Source: an uncultured Clostridium sp. (lineage in GTDB: Bacteria; Bacillota; Clostridia; Clostridiales; Clostridiaceae). Taken from it: DNA of 64,000 nt. Positions 15,182 to 25,004 of the stretch are shown piece after piece; positions within the stretch are counted from its first letter, which is position 1; the number at the start of each line of letters is the position of its first letter. The DNA lies in assembly GCA_934746015.1 (NCBI GenBank), contig CAKVEW010000003.1, positions 62,001 through 126,000 on the forward strand. The letters run 5' to 3'. The notes under the pieces are model-generated. The model was not told the DNA's origin. It did not search any database and saw only the letters and a list, made by a program, of their open reading frames with translations. Position numbers and translations under genes: made by a program.

Positions 15182-15406
15182 TTAACCTCTAGTTATTATA
15201 TAAGTTTGCTCTTTTTTTATAGTAGTAATATTATGCTCTAATATTCCTCCTATAGCATCAGACAATGCAACTAAATCTTCATCTGTTGCAGTAGCTGAAA
15301 TGTTCTTAAAGCTTTGTCCCTTAAAAACATCATTTCCTTTAGAATCAACTCCAATTTGATAGCTTACTCCTAAAGAATTTCCAACTAATACTGAACTTGC
15401 TGCCAT
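15182..15406 (-). CDS. DUF1659 small protein
   Basis: A 74-residue protein of the DUF1659 family (SLGVSYQIGVDSKGNDVFKGQSFKNISATATDEDLVALSDAIGGIL, read in two halves around residue 30). It precedes the DUF2922 gene on the same strand by 69 bp, and both have strong GGAGG-type sites, which suggests abundant small proteins from one transcript. Function unknown. Confidence 0.85.
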   Translation of the reverse strand: MAASSVLVGNSLGVSYQIGVDSKGNDVFKGQSFKNISATATDEDLVALSDAIGGILEHNITTIKKEQTYIITRG

Positions 15407-15541
15407 ATTATCACCTCCTCATATCATATATACGAAGGTGAAAAGATATTTTTAAAAGTTTTTATAAAAATTTAGAAATAAATATAATTTTAGCTGTTTC
15501 ATTGTAAGCTTCAAGTAATCCTTATAGTATATTTTAAATTA

Positions 15542-16598
15542 TTAATCCCAGCCTAAGAGTTTCTTTTCTAGAGCATCATAATCATAATCTCGTCCCTTAA
15601 AGTTATGGAATCTTAGACTTTTATTGCTTTTATAATTATTTTTAGGTTCATAGGAATTATTGGTATTAGTTCTTGAAGTAGTAGGGATATTTTGATTTAA
15701 ATAAATTTCAAACTTATCTCCAAATAAAGTGAAAGGAGTTAAGTATTGCTCAAATAGAGTTCCATTCCAAGCCTTAACCTTTTTATCGATAACAGTTTTA
15801 AAGTCATCAACAGTAAAGCCATCTTTAAGCTTAGACTTAACTAAATTAATAGTTTTAGAATTAGTAGCTTTATACATAGCATTAGCTTTTAAATTTAAAT
15901 AATTTATAATACTATTTACTTTTTCTTTTATATTATTATATATATTGTTTAATTTAGTAGATGAATTATTTAATAGATGGTTATTTGTTGAACATTTCTC
16001 TGCACAACCTCTAGTCATATTTACATACACAGGTTCTTCATTTTTTATTGTCTATGTGTCCTAAATCACTAAAATTATCATATTCTTGTTCATTATTTTG
16101 TATAGCCTCTTCATTATTAGTAATAGCTTTATTAAAAGTATTATTAATAATAGTGTTATTAGGAGCACTATTATTTTTAGCCATATTTATATTGCTTTTT
16201 TCATCCTTGTTACTGTTTGTATAATCATCATTATCCTTATTATTATTATTGTCATTAATATATAATAACTCCTTATACTTTTCTCCTAAGGCATAATAAG
16301 AGAAGGTACCACCTTCCTTTTTAGTATAGTGAGCTAAAATTCCTAAATCTCTTAGCTTAAGCATTCTCATCATAATAGATCTTTTTCCTAAGCCTAAGAA
16401 AGGAAGCTCATCTTCAATATTCTTATAGCTTATCCAATAATATTTAACTCCTTCTATAACTTCATAATTCATTTTTCCACTTTCCATAAAATCATCAAAA
16501 TACCTAAGGATAGCTAAATCCTTCACATCTAAATCGAACTCCATAATTTTATTAACACAATATCCTAAAAATGAGTACTTCATATTATTTACCTCCAA
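15542..16598 (-). pseudogene. Phage-type replication organiser gene split by a one-base frameshift
   Basis: The N-terminal frame (16598-16038) begins MKYSFLGYCVNKIMEFDLDV after GGAGGT and carries a winged-helix domain; it stops at TGA 16040-16038 right after an A6 run (plus-strand T6, 16041-16046). Dropping one A continues in frame as ...NKNEEPVYVNMTRGCAEKC into the second frame (to 15542), which holds the conserved phage replication C-terminal domain: IINYLNLKANAMYK, KLKDGFTVDDFKTVIDKKV and TLFGDKFEIYLNQ. The complete protein would be about 350 residues. It could be a true pseudogene, a slippage-controlled gene or a sequence error. No other phage genes are nearby. Confidence 0.85.
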
Positions 16599-16689
16599 AA
16601 AAATATTTCTTAATTACCCTGTCATAAAATAAGTACCCAGTTCTAAGAGAAATTGAGAAAAATAATTAAAAAAATATAATTAAGTTCTA

Positions 16690-16938
16690 TTTTAGAAGAT
16701 TTAACATGGAATATATTATCTAAAAATATTTAAAGCTGATGGAGTGATATAAATAGTCCTAGAGGATGTTATAAACATGCATTTAAAGAAGGGTTAATAG
16801 AAGACATTATTGTTTGGAATGATATATTGATTGCAAGGAATTCAACAACTCATATATAAATGAAGAGGATTATGAAGAAATAAAAAAATAATTGAAAGAT
16901 ATATAGATACTATAGAAGAACTTTTAAATAAATTATAA
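16690..16938 (+). pseudogene. Decayed HI0074-type HEPN protein gene (nucleotidyltransferase substrate-binding)
   Basis: Pieces in shifting frames read EDLTWNILSK, FKADGV, then SPRGCYKHAFKEGLIEDI and IVWNDILIARNSTTHI, then NEEDYEEIKKIIERYIDTIE to a stop at 16938. Order and spacing match the HI0074/NTase_sub_bind family, partner of MNT nucleotidyltransferases in HEPN-MNT toxin-antitoxin pairs; RNSTTH corresponds to the HEPN R-x4-6-H motif. At least two frameshifts and loss of the N-terminus make it non-functional. Confidence 0.75.
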
Positions 16939-16954
16939 GTGGAGAAGTTATAAT

Positions 16955-17092
16955 ATGTATGGAATAGAAGAGAAAATATATCAGAAGAATTAGATGAGAT
17001 TGTAGGAATATATTCAGTAGATATAGTTTTTTTAGATAGTATTATGAGGAAATAAAGACATAAATAGAGAAATATTGTATATAAATTTATAA
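16955..17092 (+). pseudogene. Decayed MNT-type minimal nucleotidyltransferase gene
   Basis: ATG 16955 follows GGAGAAG and reads MYGIEEKIY, then jumps by frameshift and internal deletion to SEELDEIVGIYSVDIVFLDS, and ends near NREILYINL. These match the start and end of MNT antitoxin-type nucleotidyltransferases, while the catalytic GSRARG...D core is missing. Together with the preceding HI0074-like remnant this is the fossil of a HEPN-MNT module. Confidence 0.65.
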
Positions 17093-17225
17093 TAATATTA
17101 TAATATAATAAAAAAATATAAGATGAATATATATATTATGGTGTACTGACACTTGAAAAATATGAAAGCTTTATGTGATTTAAGTGCACATCGTTGGCAG
17201 ACAACAGAAAAATAAATTTATTTTA

Positions 17226-17252
17226 AAAGGGATATTGTCATATCTCTTTTTT
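17226..17252 (+). terminator. Hairpin with T run
   Basis: AAGGGATAT pairs with ATATCTCTT (one G-T) over a 4-nt loop, followed by TTTTTTG. It lies just left of the IS200-like remnant. Confidence 0.6.
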
Positions 17253-17261
17253 GTTGTATTT

Positions 17262-17790
17262 AGAATACCCCACGTTAGACGTGGGGTTCAAAAGAGCTTA
17301 TAGCTTTGGGAACAATAAAAAAACTCCTTATGATAAAAATGTGGTCTGGCAACTGCATTAATATCAGAAGGAGGACATTCAAAATGAATGATGTACATAG
17401 CTTATCACATACGAAGTGGAACTGCAAATATCATATAGTATTTGCACCGAAGTAAAGAAGAAAAGTATTTTATGAAGAAAAAAGATTATAGGTAGGAGCA
17501 ATATTAAGACAACTGTGTAATTGGAAGGGGTTAATATAATAGAAGCAGAAGTATGTATTGATCATGTGCATATGCTTGTAGAAATACCACCTAAGATGAG
17601 GGTATCAAGCTTTATGGAATATTTAAAAGGAAAAAGTAGCTTGAAAGTTATAGAAGAATATATAAAGAATCAAATACAAGAAGATTTAGCTTATGAACAA
17701 ATGAGTTTAAAGGTATATATAGACCAGTTTACTGTTGGTCATGATAATTGTTCGTATTATTTTAATATAGTTGTAAGGTAATTGTCAAAA
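17262..17790 (+). mobile_element. IS200/IS605-type insertion sequence remnant
   Basis: The left side carries a subterminal hairpin CCCCACG (17268-17274)/CGTGGGG (17280-17286), as in IS200 ends, 98 bp before a broken tnpA (17384-17781). No intact right end is recognisable, and the TetR promoter begins at 17806, so the right end may have been lost. Confidence 0.75.
17384..17781 (+). pseudogene. Broken tnpA of an IS200-type element
   Basis: Translation from ATG 17384 reads MNDVHSLSHTKWNCKYHIVF then APK, a stop, RRKVFYEEKRL, a second stop, VGAILRQLCNWKGVNIIEAE and CIDHVHMLVEIPPKM. The HUH metal site (HVH) is intact. After KGKSSLKV about 35 residues are missing before IEEYIKNQIQEDLAYEQMSL, removing the region with the nucleophilic tyrosine. 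It cannot make an active transposase. Confidence 0.9.
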
Positions 17791-17805
17791 ATTTTTTAAG
17801 ATTAC

Positions 17806-17834
17806 TTGACGGCTAATAGTTATTAGCCTATAAT
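17806..17834 (+). promoter_or_regulatory. TetR-gene promoter with perfect palindromic operator in the spacer
   Basis: TTGACG (17806), a 17-bp spacer and TATAAT (17829). The spacer plus one base is a perfect 18-bp palindrome, GGCTAATAGTTATTAGCC (17811-17828), ideally placed for autorepression by the TetR protein encoded next. Confidence 0.75.
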
Positions 17835-17868
17835 ATAGTTAATAAGTGTTAGCTAAGGAGAATCAGAT

Positions 17869-18501
17869 ATGAAAACTGAAGATACAAAACAAAAGATTTT
17901 GAAAGAAGCCTTGAAGCTGTTTTCTCAAGATGGATATGAGGCAGTGAGTGTTGATCAGATTGCTAAGGCTGTTGGCATAAAGGCCCCTTCAATTTATAAG
18001 CACTACAAAAGCAAGAGGGATATTTTCGATCATATTTTGGAGCGTATGAATGAAATGGATTTGGAGAGGGCAAAAGAGTACGAGATGCCAGATGGAAATA
18101 TTGAAAAGATTGCAGTGGCATATCGAGAAACACCATTGGAAAAAATTAAGACATATAGCATTTCTCTATTTCTACACTGGACAGAAGAGGAATTTTCCTC
18201 AAGCTTTCGTAAAATGCTTACCTTAGAACAATACAGAAACCCGGAAATGTCACAGCTTTATCAGCAATATTTAGCCACGGGGCCCCTGAAATATATGGCG
18301 AAACTTTTTCATATTATGACAGAGGATGAAACAAATTCAATGCAGATTGCACTTGAGTTTTATGGACCAATTTTTCTTCTTTATAGTGTATACGATGGTG
18401 CAGTAGATAAAAATACTGTTGTAGCAGCAGTAGATCAGCACATTGATCGTTTTTCACAGCAGATTAGCAGAACTTTGCAGAAAGAGAGGATAGAAAAATG
18501 A
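17869..18501 (+). CDS. TetR/AcrR-family regulator
   Basis: A 210-residue repressor with an N-terminal HTH (DTKQKILKEALKLFSQDGYEAVSVDQIAKAVGIKAPSIYKHYKSK read in consecutive blocks, residues 4-48) and a variable ligand-binding C-terminal part. AAGGAG precedes ATG 17869. The stop overlaps the next ATG by 4 bp, so the two are one operon. Base composition is visibly less AT-rich than the neighbours and the gene abuts an IS remnant, both signs of transfer. Its operator candidate is in its own promoter; the regulated efflux or modification gene is not evident. Confidence 0.9.
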   Translation: MKTEDTKQKILKEALKLFSQDGYEAVSVDQIAKAVGIKAPSIYKHYKSKRDIFDHILERMNEMDLERAKEYEMPDGNIEKIAVAYRETPLEKIKTYSISLFLHWTEEEFSSSFRKMLTLEQYRNPEMSQLYQQYLATGPLKYMAKLFHIMTEDETNSMQIALEFYGPIFLLYSVYDGAVDKNTVVAAVDQHIDRFSQQISRTLQKERIEK

Positions 18502-18713
18502 ATCAAGACAATGAAGAGAAGCAATGGGTTTTTTGCCCATTATGTGGTGCAAAAACAAGAGTGAAATTGCTGAAAGATACTGAATTAAAAGATTTCCCAC
18601 TTTTTTGTCCCAAGTGTAAACAGGAAAGCAGAATTAATGCAAAAAAATTTAAAGTGGAAGTGTTAGCTCCATCAAATAACCGACCAGACGCAAAGACGCA
18701 GTGCCGATTGTGA
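18498..18713 (+). CDS. Cysteine-rich KTR-domain protein of conjugative elements
   Basis: A 71-residue protein with FCPLCGAKTRVKLLKDTELK and FCPKCKQESRIN, two CxxC pairs around the KTR motif that names the family. It ends DAKTQCRL, like copies found in Tn916-type and related conjugative transposons. ATGA overlap with the TetR gene. The last codons form the left arm of the terminator at 18692. It probably binds zinc; biological role unknown. Confidence 0.88.
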   Translation: MNQDNEEKQWVFCPLCGAKTRVKLLKDTELKDFPLFCPKCKQESRINAKKFKVEVLAPSNNRPDAKTQCRL

Positions 18714-18741
18714 AATCAATTATGCACTGCGTCTTTTGTTT
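18692..18741 (+). terminator. Strong intrinsic terminator overlapping the KTR gene end
   Basis: A 13-bp perfect stem: AAAGACGCAGTGC (18692-18704) with GCACTGCGTCTTT (18724-18736), then TTTG. The left arm is coding. Confidence 0.9.
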
Positions 18742-18866
18742 GTACTTTAAAAAAATATTAGGGACATTATGCTTCAAGGTGGGGAGTGTGTAAGTATTGA
18801 AAATCTAAAAGACATACAAATTGGTACATTATAAAAAAAATATAATAAGGAATAAGGTGAATAAAA

Positions 18867-19277
18867 ATGAAGGTTTATTTTGAAAACACAACAACAACAA
18901 TTACAACAATTCTTCTTTTGGGCTTATTGGGCTTTATTGGATATTCCATTTGGAATAGAGAAAGCATTCAGTTTTGGGGGCGTAGAAGTTTGTTCTTAGC
19001 ATTTTACGGGCTAATAATTTGTTGTTTTGCTGCAGCACGAGATGGACTTGACAAAACAATTCAGTGTGCCATTGATGGCAGTTGCTCTCCGGGAGTATTT
19101 AAGCTTATCAGCATTCCTAATATTATCGGTTGTATCGGCGCAGCGTTAATTATAATTGCTGGAATTGCAACTATTTTCAGTAAGAGCCAGCATACAAGAG
19201 AAATATGGTTTTATGTAATGTCGGGTGGTGCAGTGCTAAAAGTGTTGACACTGGAGATTGCTAGGATTCTGATATAA
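18867..19277 (+). CDS. Unknown four-helix membrane protein
   Basis: A 136-residue integral membrane protein with four hydrophobic segments (about 10-27, 43-60, 80-103 and 115-135) and a short loop with two cysteines (IQCAIDGSCSPG). ATG 18867 follows AATAAGGTG. The gene shares the less AT-rich composition of the TetR/KTR pair, so it is probably part of the same transferred segment and could be its transport or resistance cargo. I do not recognise the family. Confidence 0.6.
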   Translation: MKVYFENTTTTITTILLLGLLGFIGYSIWNRESIQFWGRRSLFLAFYGLIICCFAAARDGLDKTIQCAIDGSCSPGVFKLISIPNIIGCIGAALIIIAGIATIFSKSQHTREIWFYVMSGGAVLKVLTLEIARILI

Positions 19278-19298
19278 GCATGAATATTACTATTTTTA

Positions 19299-19791
19299 CG
19301 CAAATCTGTATATGCTCAGAAAGCGGAAAGTACATCCAATAAACAGTATATTTGTTTGGTGATTATTGCAGGAGTTAGTATTACATGCCTTTTGTTTATG
19401 ATGGCTTTCTTTATATAAAGGTGAAAGAGAAAGTTGTACTTTCAGATTATGCGTATACTATCATTATTACAGAGGTGTATAAGTAGAAACTTGTACAATT
19501 GATTTCAAAGGAGCTGATTAGCAGAAAGTATTATATTGACCATATTGAACTTGAGATTAGGAAATGGTCATAAAGTTTAATAACGAATATTATGGAGGTC
19601 TATAAAAATGAATTTGAAGGATAAAATTTATCCACTGTCAAAAGAAAAGCAGACCGTTATTTAAAAAAAATGTAATTACTGACACTAACATTGATGGGGG
19701 AGAATACACAATTTACAATGATTTTGTAGGCTTTGTAACAGCAGATCATTTTAATGTCCTTGACATAGGGTCCACTTTAATTCGAGTTTAA
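19299..19791 (+). pseudogene. Decayed coding remnants of the transferred segment
   Basis: Two broken frames remain. 19299-19418 encodes the end of a membrane protein (NKQYICLVIIAGVSITCLLF) without a start. 19608-19791 starts MNLKDKIYPLSKEKQTVI after GGAGGT, stops, and continues one frame over as NIDGGEYTIYNDFVGFVTAD to a stop at 19791. I cannot assign either family. 19792-20025 is AT-rich with nothing recognisable beyond promoter-like sequence for the next gene. Confidence 0.45.
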
Positions 19792-20034
19792 CTCATTTTT
19801 TATTTAAAAAGTATTTCTTTTATTATTTATACTAAAAAAATTAATTCGGTAGTGAGTAATCATTGATTAAGTATGATAAATTTATCTGAAATTAATAAAT
19901 TATAATCTATTATTTAGTAAATTTCCATAATAAATTCAGTAATACAATTTGTACAAATATTTTACTGTATGATAAAATTATAATAGGAATTATTTGTTAT
20001 ATAGTATTATTATGATTGAAGGAAAGTGGTATAC

Positions 20035-20814
20035 GTGAATCTGGAAGAATTAGTTAATAGGTATAATGATAAATTAAATAGTACAGATATAATTATATGG
20101 AAGTATATAGTGAATCACAAAAAGCAATGCTGCAATTATACTATATATGAGTTAGCTTCTGCATGTAATGTCTCTAGAACCACAGTTTTAAGGTTTGCTC
20201 AAAAACTTTCACTTAGTGGATTTTCTGAGTTGAAAGTTCTCCTAAAACTGGAATGCCAGCAAACAAGTAATGGAAATATTAATAATCTAGAAGAAATTGC
20301 TAAGGTATATAATCATGTAACTGAGGAGATGATTAAAAAGGATTTTACAAAAATAAATCAGTTAATATATAATGCAAATAATATTTTTGCATATGGTACT
20401 GGAAGTATGCAGAATAATGTTGTAAGTGAATTACATAGACTGTTTAATAACGGTGGAGATTTTATCATTAATATAGGAGGGCCAGGAGAGATTCCCTATT
20501 TATTGAAGAATATAACAAAGAATGATCTAGTAATTCTTGTTTCATTTAATGGAGAAACACCACAGACAATTGAATTTGCAAAGCAGCTTAAGATGAGAGA
20601 TATACCTATGATATCTATAACTAAGCTAAAAGATAATACTTTAGCTACTCTTAGTACTGAAAATATATATATTTCTACACTGGATTTTCAGCTGTTACCT
20701 AGTTTTTCTGATTCTAGATGTGAATGTTTTGCTGGTTATTTTATAGCTATAGAAGTATTGTTTTTAAAATATCAGATCTATAAAAGAAATAGGAATATTT
20801 TAAATGAAGGATAA
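20035..20814 (+). CDS. RpiR-family regulator with SIS domain
   Basis: A 259-residue regulator of sugar operons: N-terminal HTH (YELASACNVSRTTVLRFAQKL, positions 39-59 read in two parts), then a SIS sugar-phosphate-binding domain (IFAYGTGSMQNN and VILVSFNGETPQTIE). The start may be GTG 20035, at normal distance from GAAGGA, or GTG 20026, which is too close to it. The downstream GH4-oxidoreductase-PTS operon is the likely target, with direct repeats at 20835-20864 as candidate sites, and a sugar 6-phosphate as the effector. Confidence 0.88.
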   Translation: MNLEELVNRYNDKLNSTDIIIWKYIVNHKKQCCNYTIYELASACNVSRTTVLRFAQKLSLSGFSELKVLLKLECQQTSNGNINNLEEIAKVYNHVTEEMIKKDFTKINQLIYNANNIFAYGTGSMQNNVVSELHRLFNNGGDFIINIGGPGEIPYLLKNITKNDLVILVSFNGETPQTIEFAKQLKMRDIPMISITKLKDNTLATLSTENIYISTLDFQLLPSFSDSRCECFAGYFIAIEVLFLKYQIYKRNRNILNEG

Positions 20815-20836
20815 GCATACCGCTTATCCTTTTTAT
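20808..20836 (+). terminator. Intrinsic terminator overlapping the rpiR stop
   Basis: AGGATAAGC (20808-20816) pairs with GCTTATCCT (20822-20830), followed by TTTT. It separates the regulator from the operon. Confidence 0.85.
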
Positions 20837-20864
20837 GTGATAAATCACCTGAAATGTGATAAAT
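20835..20864 (+). promoter_or_regulatory. Direct repeat ATGTGATAAAT, candidate RpiR operator
   Basis: Two copies of ATGTGATAAAT start at 20835 and 20854. The first extends into the palindrome GTGATAAATCAC. They lie between the rpiR terminator and the GH4 operon. Confidence 0.5.
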
Positions 20865-20971
20865 ACCTATGTTGGAGAAGAAGAACAAGTGTTGATATAA
20901 GTATTGTTAATATATTTATACAGCTATACAATTAAGTTGCAAGAGATCTTGAGCAATTAAATTATTATTAA

Positions 20972-22312
<1,341 letters not shown>

Positions 22313-22329
22313 AGAGGGGGGTAATATAA

Positions 22330-23499
22330 ATGATGATAACAGAGGAATCCAAACAAACCCCATTAAAAGGAAGCTATGATGTTATAGTAATTGGTGGAGG
22401 AGTAGCAGGGGTAGCTGCTGCTGTGGCAGCATCAAGACAGGGGAAGACTGTTTGTTTAGTAGAACGAGAATTTGAACTTGGAGGGTTAGCAACTATAGGA
22501 ATAGTGGCCATTTATCTACCATTGTGTGATGGAAAGGGGCATCAGCTTATAAAGGGACTTAGTGAGGAGCTACTTAAGGAATCTATAAAGTATGGTTCTG
22601 GAGAAATACCATCTTGTTGGAAAAATGCAGGAGATATTTCAGAGAGAGAAAAGAATAGGTATAAGGTTAGATTTGATCCACCATCTTTTGCATATGCTCT
22701 AGATAGAATGATAATCGACAACAACATAAAGCTTATGCTAGGTACAATTTTCAGTAAAGCTGTCCTTGTGGAAAATGAAATAAAATACGTGATTTTAGAG
22801 AATAAAGAAGGGCGTTTTGCGCTAGAAGGAAAGATGTTCATAGATACCTCTGGGGATGCTGATTTAGCCTTTGTAGCTGGTGAAGATACTATAGAATACA
22901 ATGAAAACAGAAGAACAGGTTGGTATTATTCCTATGATGAAGAGGAATATAAGCTAAATATTGTTAATGATAACCTTTATGCTCCTGTAAAGGATAAGTC
23001 CGCGCTTTATAGTGGAATAAATAATGATGATGTTACAAGGTTCTGTATTGATTCTAGAAAAATGGTAATGGAGCATGCTAATAGTCAGGAAAAAAAGAGA
23101 ATAGTAACTCAAATAGCCACAATCCCACAACTAAGAATGACTAGAAGATTACAAGGAATATATGAGCTAGATGAAGAGGATGAAAGTAAGGAATTTAAAG
23201 ATTCTGTAGGCTGTTTTGGCGATTGGAGAAAAGCAGGACCAAGATTCTATCTTCCTTTTTCTACAATGATTGGTAAATGTAAAAATTTGATAGTTGCAGG
23301 AAGGTGCATTTCGGCTAGAAACTCTGCATGGGATATCGTTAGGGCGATACCTGTATGTGCATTATCAGGAGAAGTGGCTGGAATAGCATCTAGTTTAAAG
23401 ATTGAACAAAAGTTAGATTCGGTAAGAGATATAAATATTGATATGTTAAGAGAGCGTTTTGAAAAAGAAAATAATATATTATATTTTGGGAGGAAGTAA
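22330..23499 (+). CDS. FAD-dependent oxidoreductase in the GH4-PTS operon
   Basis: A 389-residue flavoprotein of the FAD_oxidored (GMC-unlike, PF12831-type) group. It has the dinucleotide motif DVIVIGGGVAGVAAAVAASR (17-36), an ELGGLATIGIV segment, a FIDTSGDADLAFVAG second FAD contact and the C-terminal VAGRCISARNSAWDIVRAIP. It starts 17 bp after the GH4 gene and ends 2 bp before the PTS gene, so it is an integral operon member. Such an enzyme is not part of the standard glv/mal operon. Oxidation of a sugar or sugar phosphate is an inference from context. Confidence 0.8.
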   Translation: MMITEESKQTPLKGSYDVIVIGGGVAGVAAAVAASRQGKTVCLVEREFELGGLATIGIVAIYLPLCDGKGHQLIKGLSEELLKESIKYGSGEIPSCWKNAGDISEREKNRYKVRFDPPSFAYALDRMIIDNNIKLMLGTIFSKAVLVENEIKYVILENKEGRFALEGKMFIDTSGDADLAFVAGEDTIEYNENRRTGWYYSYDEEEYKLNIVNDNLYAPVKDKSALYSGINNDDVTRFCIDSRKMVMEHANSQEKKRIVTQIATIPQLRMTRRLQGIYELDEEDESKEFKDSVGCFGDWRKAGPRFYLPFSTMIGKCKNLIVAGRCISARNSAWDIVRAIPVCALSGEVAGIASSLKIEQKLDSVRDINIDMLRERFEKENNILYFGRK

Positions 23500-23501
23500 T
23501 T

Positions 23502-24842
23502 ATGAGTAAAGATAATAAGATAATTGCTACTAAAATAGCGAATCTCCTTGGAGGGAAAGAAAACGTATTAGGTGTGACAAGTTGTATGACTCGATGCAGA
23601 GTGGAAGTTAAAGATTTAAGCAAGGCTGATATTGATAGTATTAAGAAGCTTGAAGATGTCCAAGATGTTAGAGTTGCAAGTACTCAAGTTCAAGTGATTT
23701 TAGGACCAGGTAAGGCTACAAAGGTTGCTCGTGAGGTAGCAGATATATTAGGAATAGCATATGACATGATGGATGCAAGTGCACTTAAGAGCGATATAAA
23801 AGCTAAAAATGAAACTCCATTTAAGTTATTTTTAAAGAAGATATCAAGTATATTTATCCCAATTCTTCCAGCCATAATCGCTTGTGGTCTTACTATGGGA
23901 ATTAATAATATAATAGTAAAGCTTAACCCAAGTTTTGGAAATACACCGGTAGGAGGAATAATATCAGCAATAGCTAGCTCAGCCTTTACATACCTACCTA
24001 TATTTGTAGGTATTAGTGCAGCTAGAGTCTTTGGTGGATCAATGATGATTGGTGGAACCATGGCTGCATTGCTTCAAATGGGTTCTCTAGCTAATGTTAC
24101 ATTGTTTGGAGTAACATTATCACCTGGACGTGGTGGTATAATTGCAGTACTTTTAGTAGTAGCCTTCTCAAGCTTCGTTGAAAAAAAGGTAAGAAATATT
24201 GTTCCAGATTTCATTAATATATTTGCAACTCCTTTGTTAACAGTATTCATATCAGGCTTTATATCATTATTATTAATACAACCTATAGGAGGATTAATAT
24301 CTGATGCTTTAACTAATGGGGTGCAGTTTGCATTAGCTAAGGGTGGTTTAGTAGCTGGATATATTATGGGAGTTGCATGGCTACCATTAGTTATGACAGG
24401 ACTTCATCAAAGTATAACACCTCTGCATGCTGAATTTCTAGAAACTATAGGGAATACTCCGTTACTTCCAATATTTGCAATGGTAGGTCCTGGTCAAATA
24501 GGTGCGGTATTGTATGTTTATATGAAGACTAAGAATCAAAGATTAAAAAAGGTTATATTATCAGGGATACCTGTGCAAATTATGGGAATAGGTGAACCTT
24601 TGATTTATGGAGTAACTTTACCTTTACTTAAGCCATTTATTGCAGCTTGTTTATCGGCAGGTGTTGGTGGAGCTCTTTGCGTAGTTTTTGGGCTTAATTC
24701 TACAGGAATGGGAATTTCAGGATTACCTCTTGCTATGATGTTGAACAAGCCATTATTATATATAGGTATTATGATTATAGTTATTATAGTATCATTTTTC
24801 CTAACAAAGATTTTAGGATTTGATGACTTAGTTGATGAATAA
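23502..24842 (+). CDS. PTS sugar transporter EIIBC, Glc/sucrose superfamily, without EIIA
   Basis: A 446-residue PTS permease. The EIIB domain (1-85) has the phosphorylated Cys in GVTSCMTRCRVEV (about residue 28). The EIIC domain (about 105-440) contains eight to ten helices and the conserved GIGEPLIYGV motif. There is no EIIA domain or gene in the operon, so a shared EIIA-Glc-type protein must donate phosphate. Sequence style resembles the sucrose/MurP branch; the GH4 partner suggests an alpha-glucoside substrate. GGGAGGAAG precedes ATG. Confidence 0.88.
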   Translation: MSKDNKIIATKIANLLGGKENVLGVTSCMTRCRVEVKDLSKADIDSIKKLEDVQDVRVASTQVQVILGPGKATKVAREVADILGIAYDMMDASALKSDIKAKNETPFKLFLKKISSIFIPILPAIIACGLTMGINNIIVKLNPSFGNTPVGGIISAIASSAFTYLPIFVGISAARVFGGSMMIGGTMAALLQMGSLANVTLFGVTLSPGRGGIIAVLLVVAFSSFVEKKVRNIVPDFINIFATPLLTVFISGFISLLLIQPIGGLISDALTNGVQFALAKGGLVAGYIMGVAWLPLVMTGLHQSITPLHAEFLETIGNTPLLPIFAMVGPGQIGAVLYVYMKTKNQRLKKVILSGIPVQIMGIGEPLIYGVTLPLLKPFIAACLSAGVGGALCVVFGLNSTGMGISGLPLAMMLNKPLLYIGIMIIVIIVSFFLTKILGFDDLVDE

Positions 24843-24908
24843 TTAAAATGTAAATTAGAAAAACATCAAGAATATTTGAAGTTATAAGGTAATTAATAAA
24901 TTAAAAAA

Positions 24909-24951
24909 GCACAAGGAAGATATTTGAGGTTTATATATCCTTGTGTTTTTC
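24909..24951 (+). terminator. Intrinsic terminator of the GH4-PTS operon
   Basis: CACAAGGA (24910-24917) pairs with TCCTTGTG (24938-24945), followed by TTTTT. Confidence 0.75.
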
Positions 24952-25004
24952 CATTTTTAAATTTTTTATAAAAGTTATTAACAACCTTGATTATATTATT
25001 AGCA

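Noticed and set aside
15542..16598. Prophage
   Set aside because: A single phage-type replication gene without integrase, terminase, structural or lysis genes nearby; such orphan genes are common in clostridia.
17869..19277. Intact conjugative element
   Set aside because: No integrase, relaxase or conjugation genes; only a TetR/KTR pair, one membrane gene and debris remain.
23690..24061. Minus-strand open frame inside the PTS EIIBC gene
   Set aside because: Antisense to the EIIB-EIIC junction, no start context.
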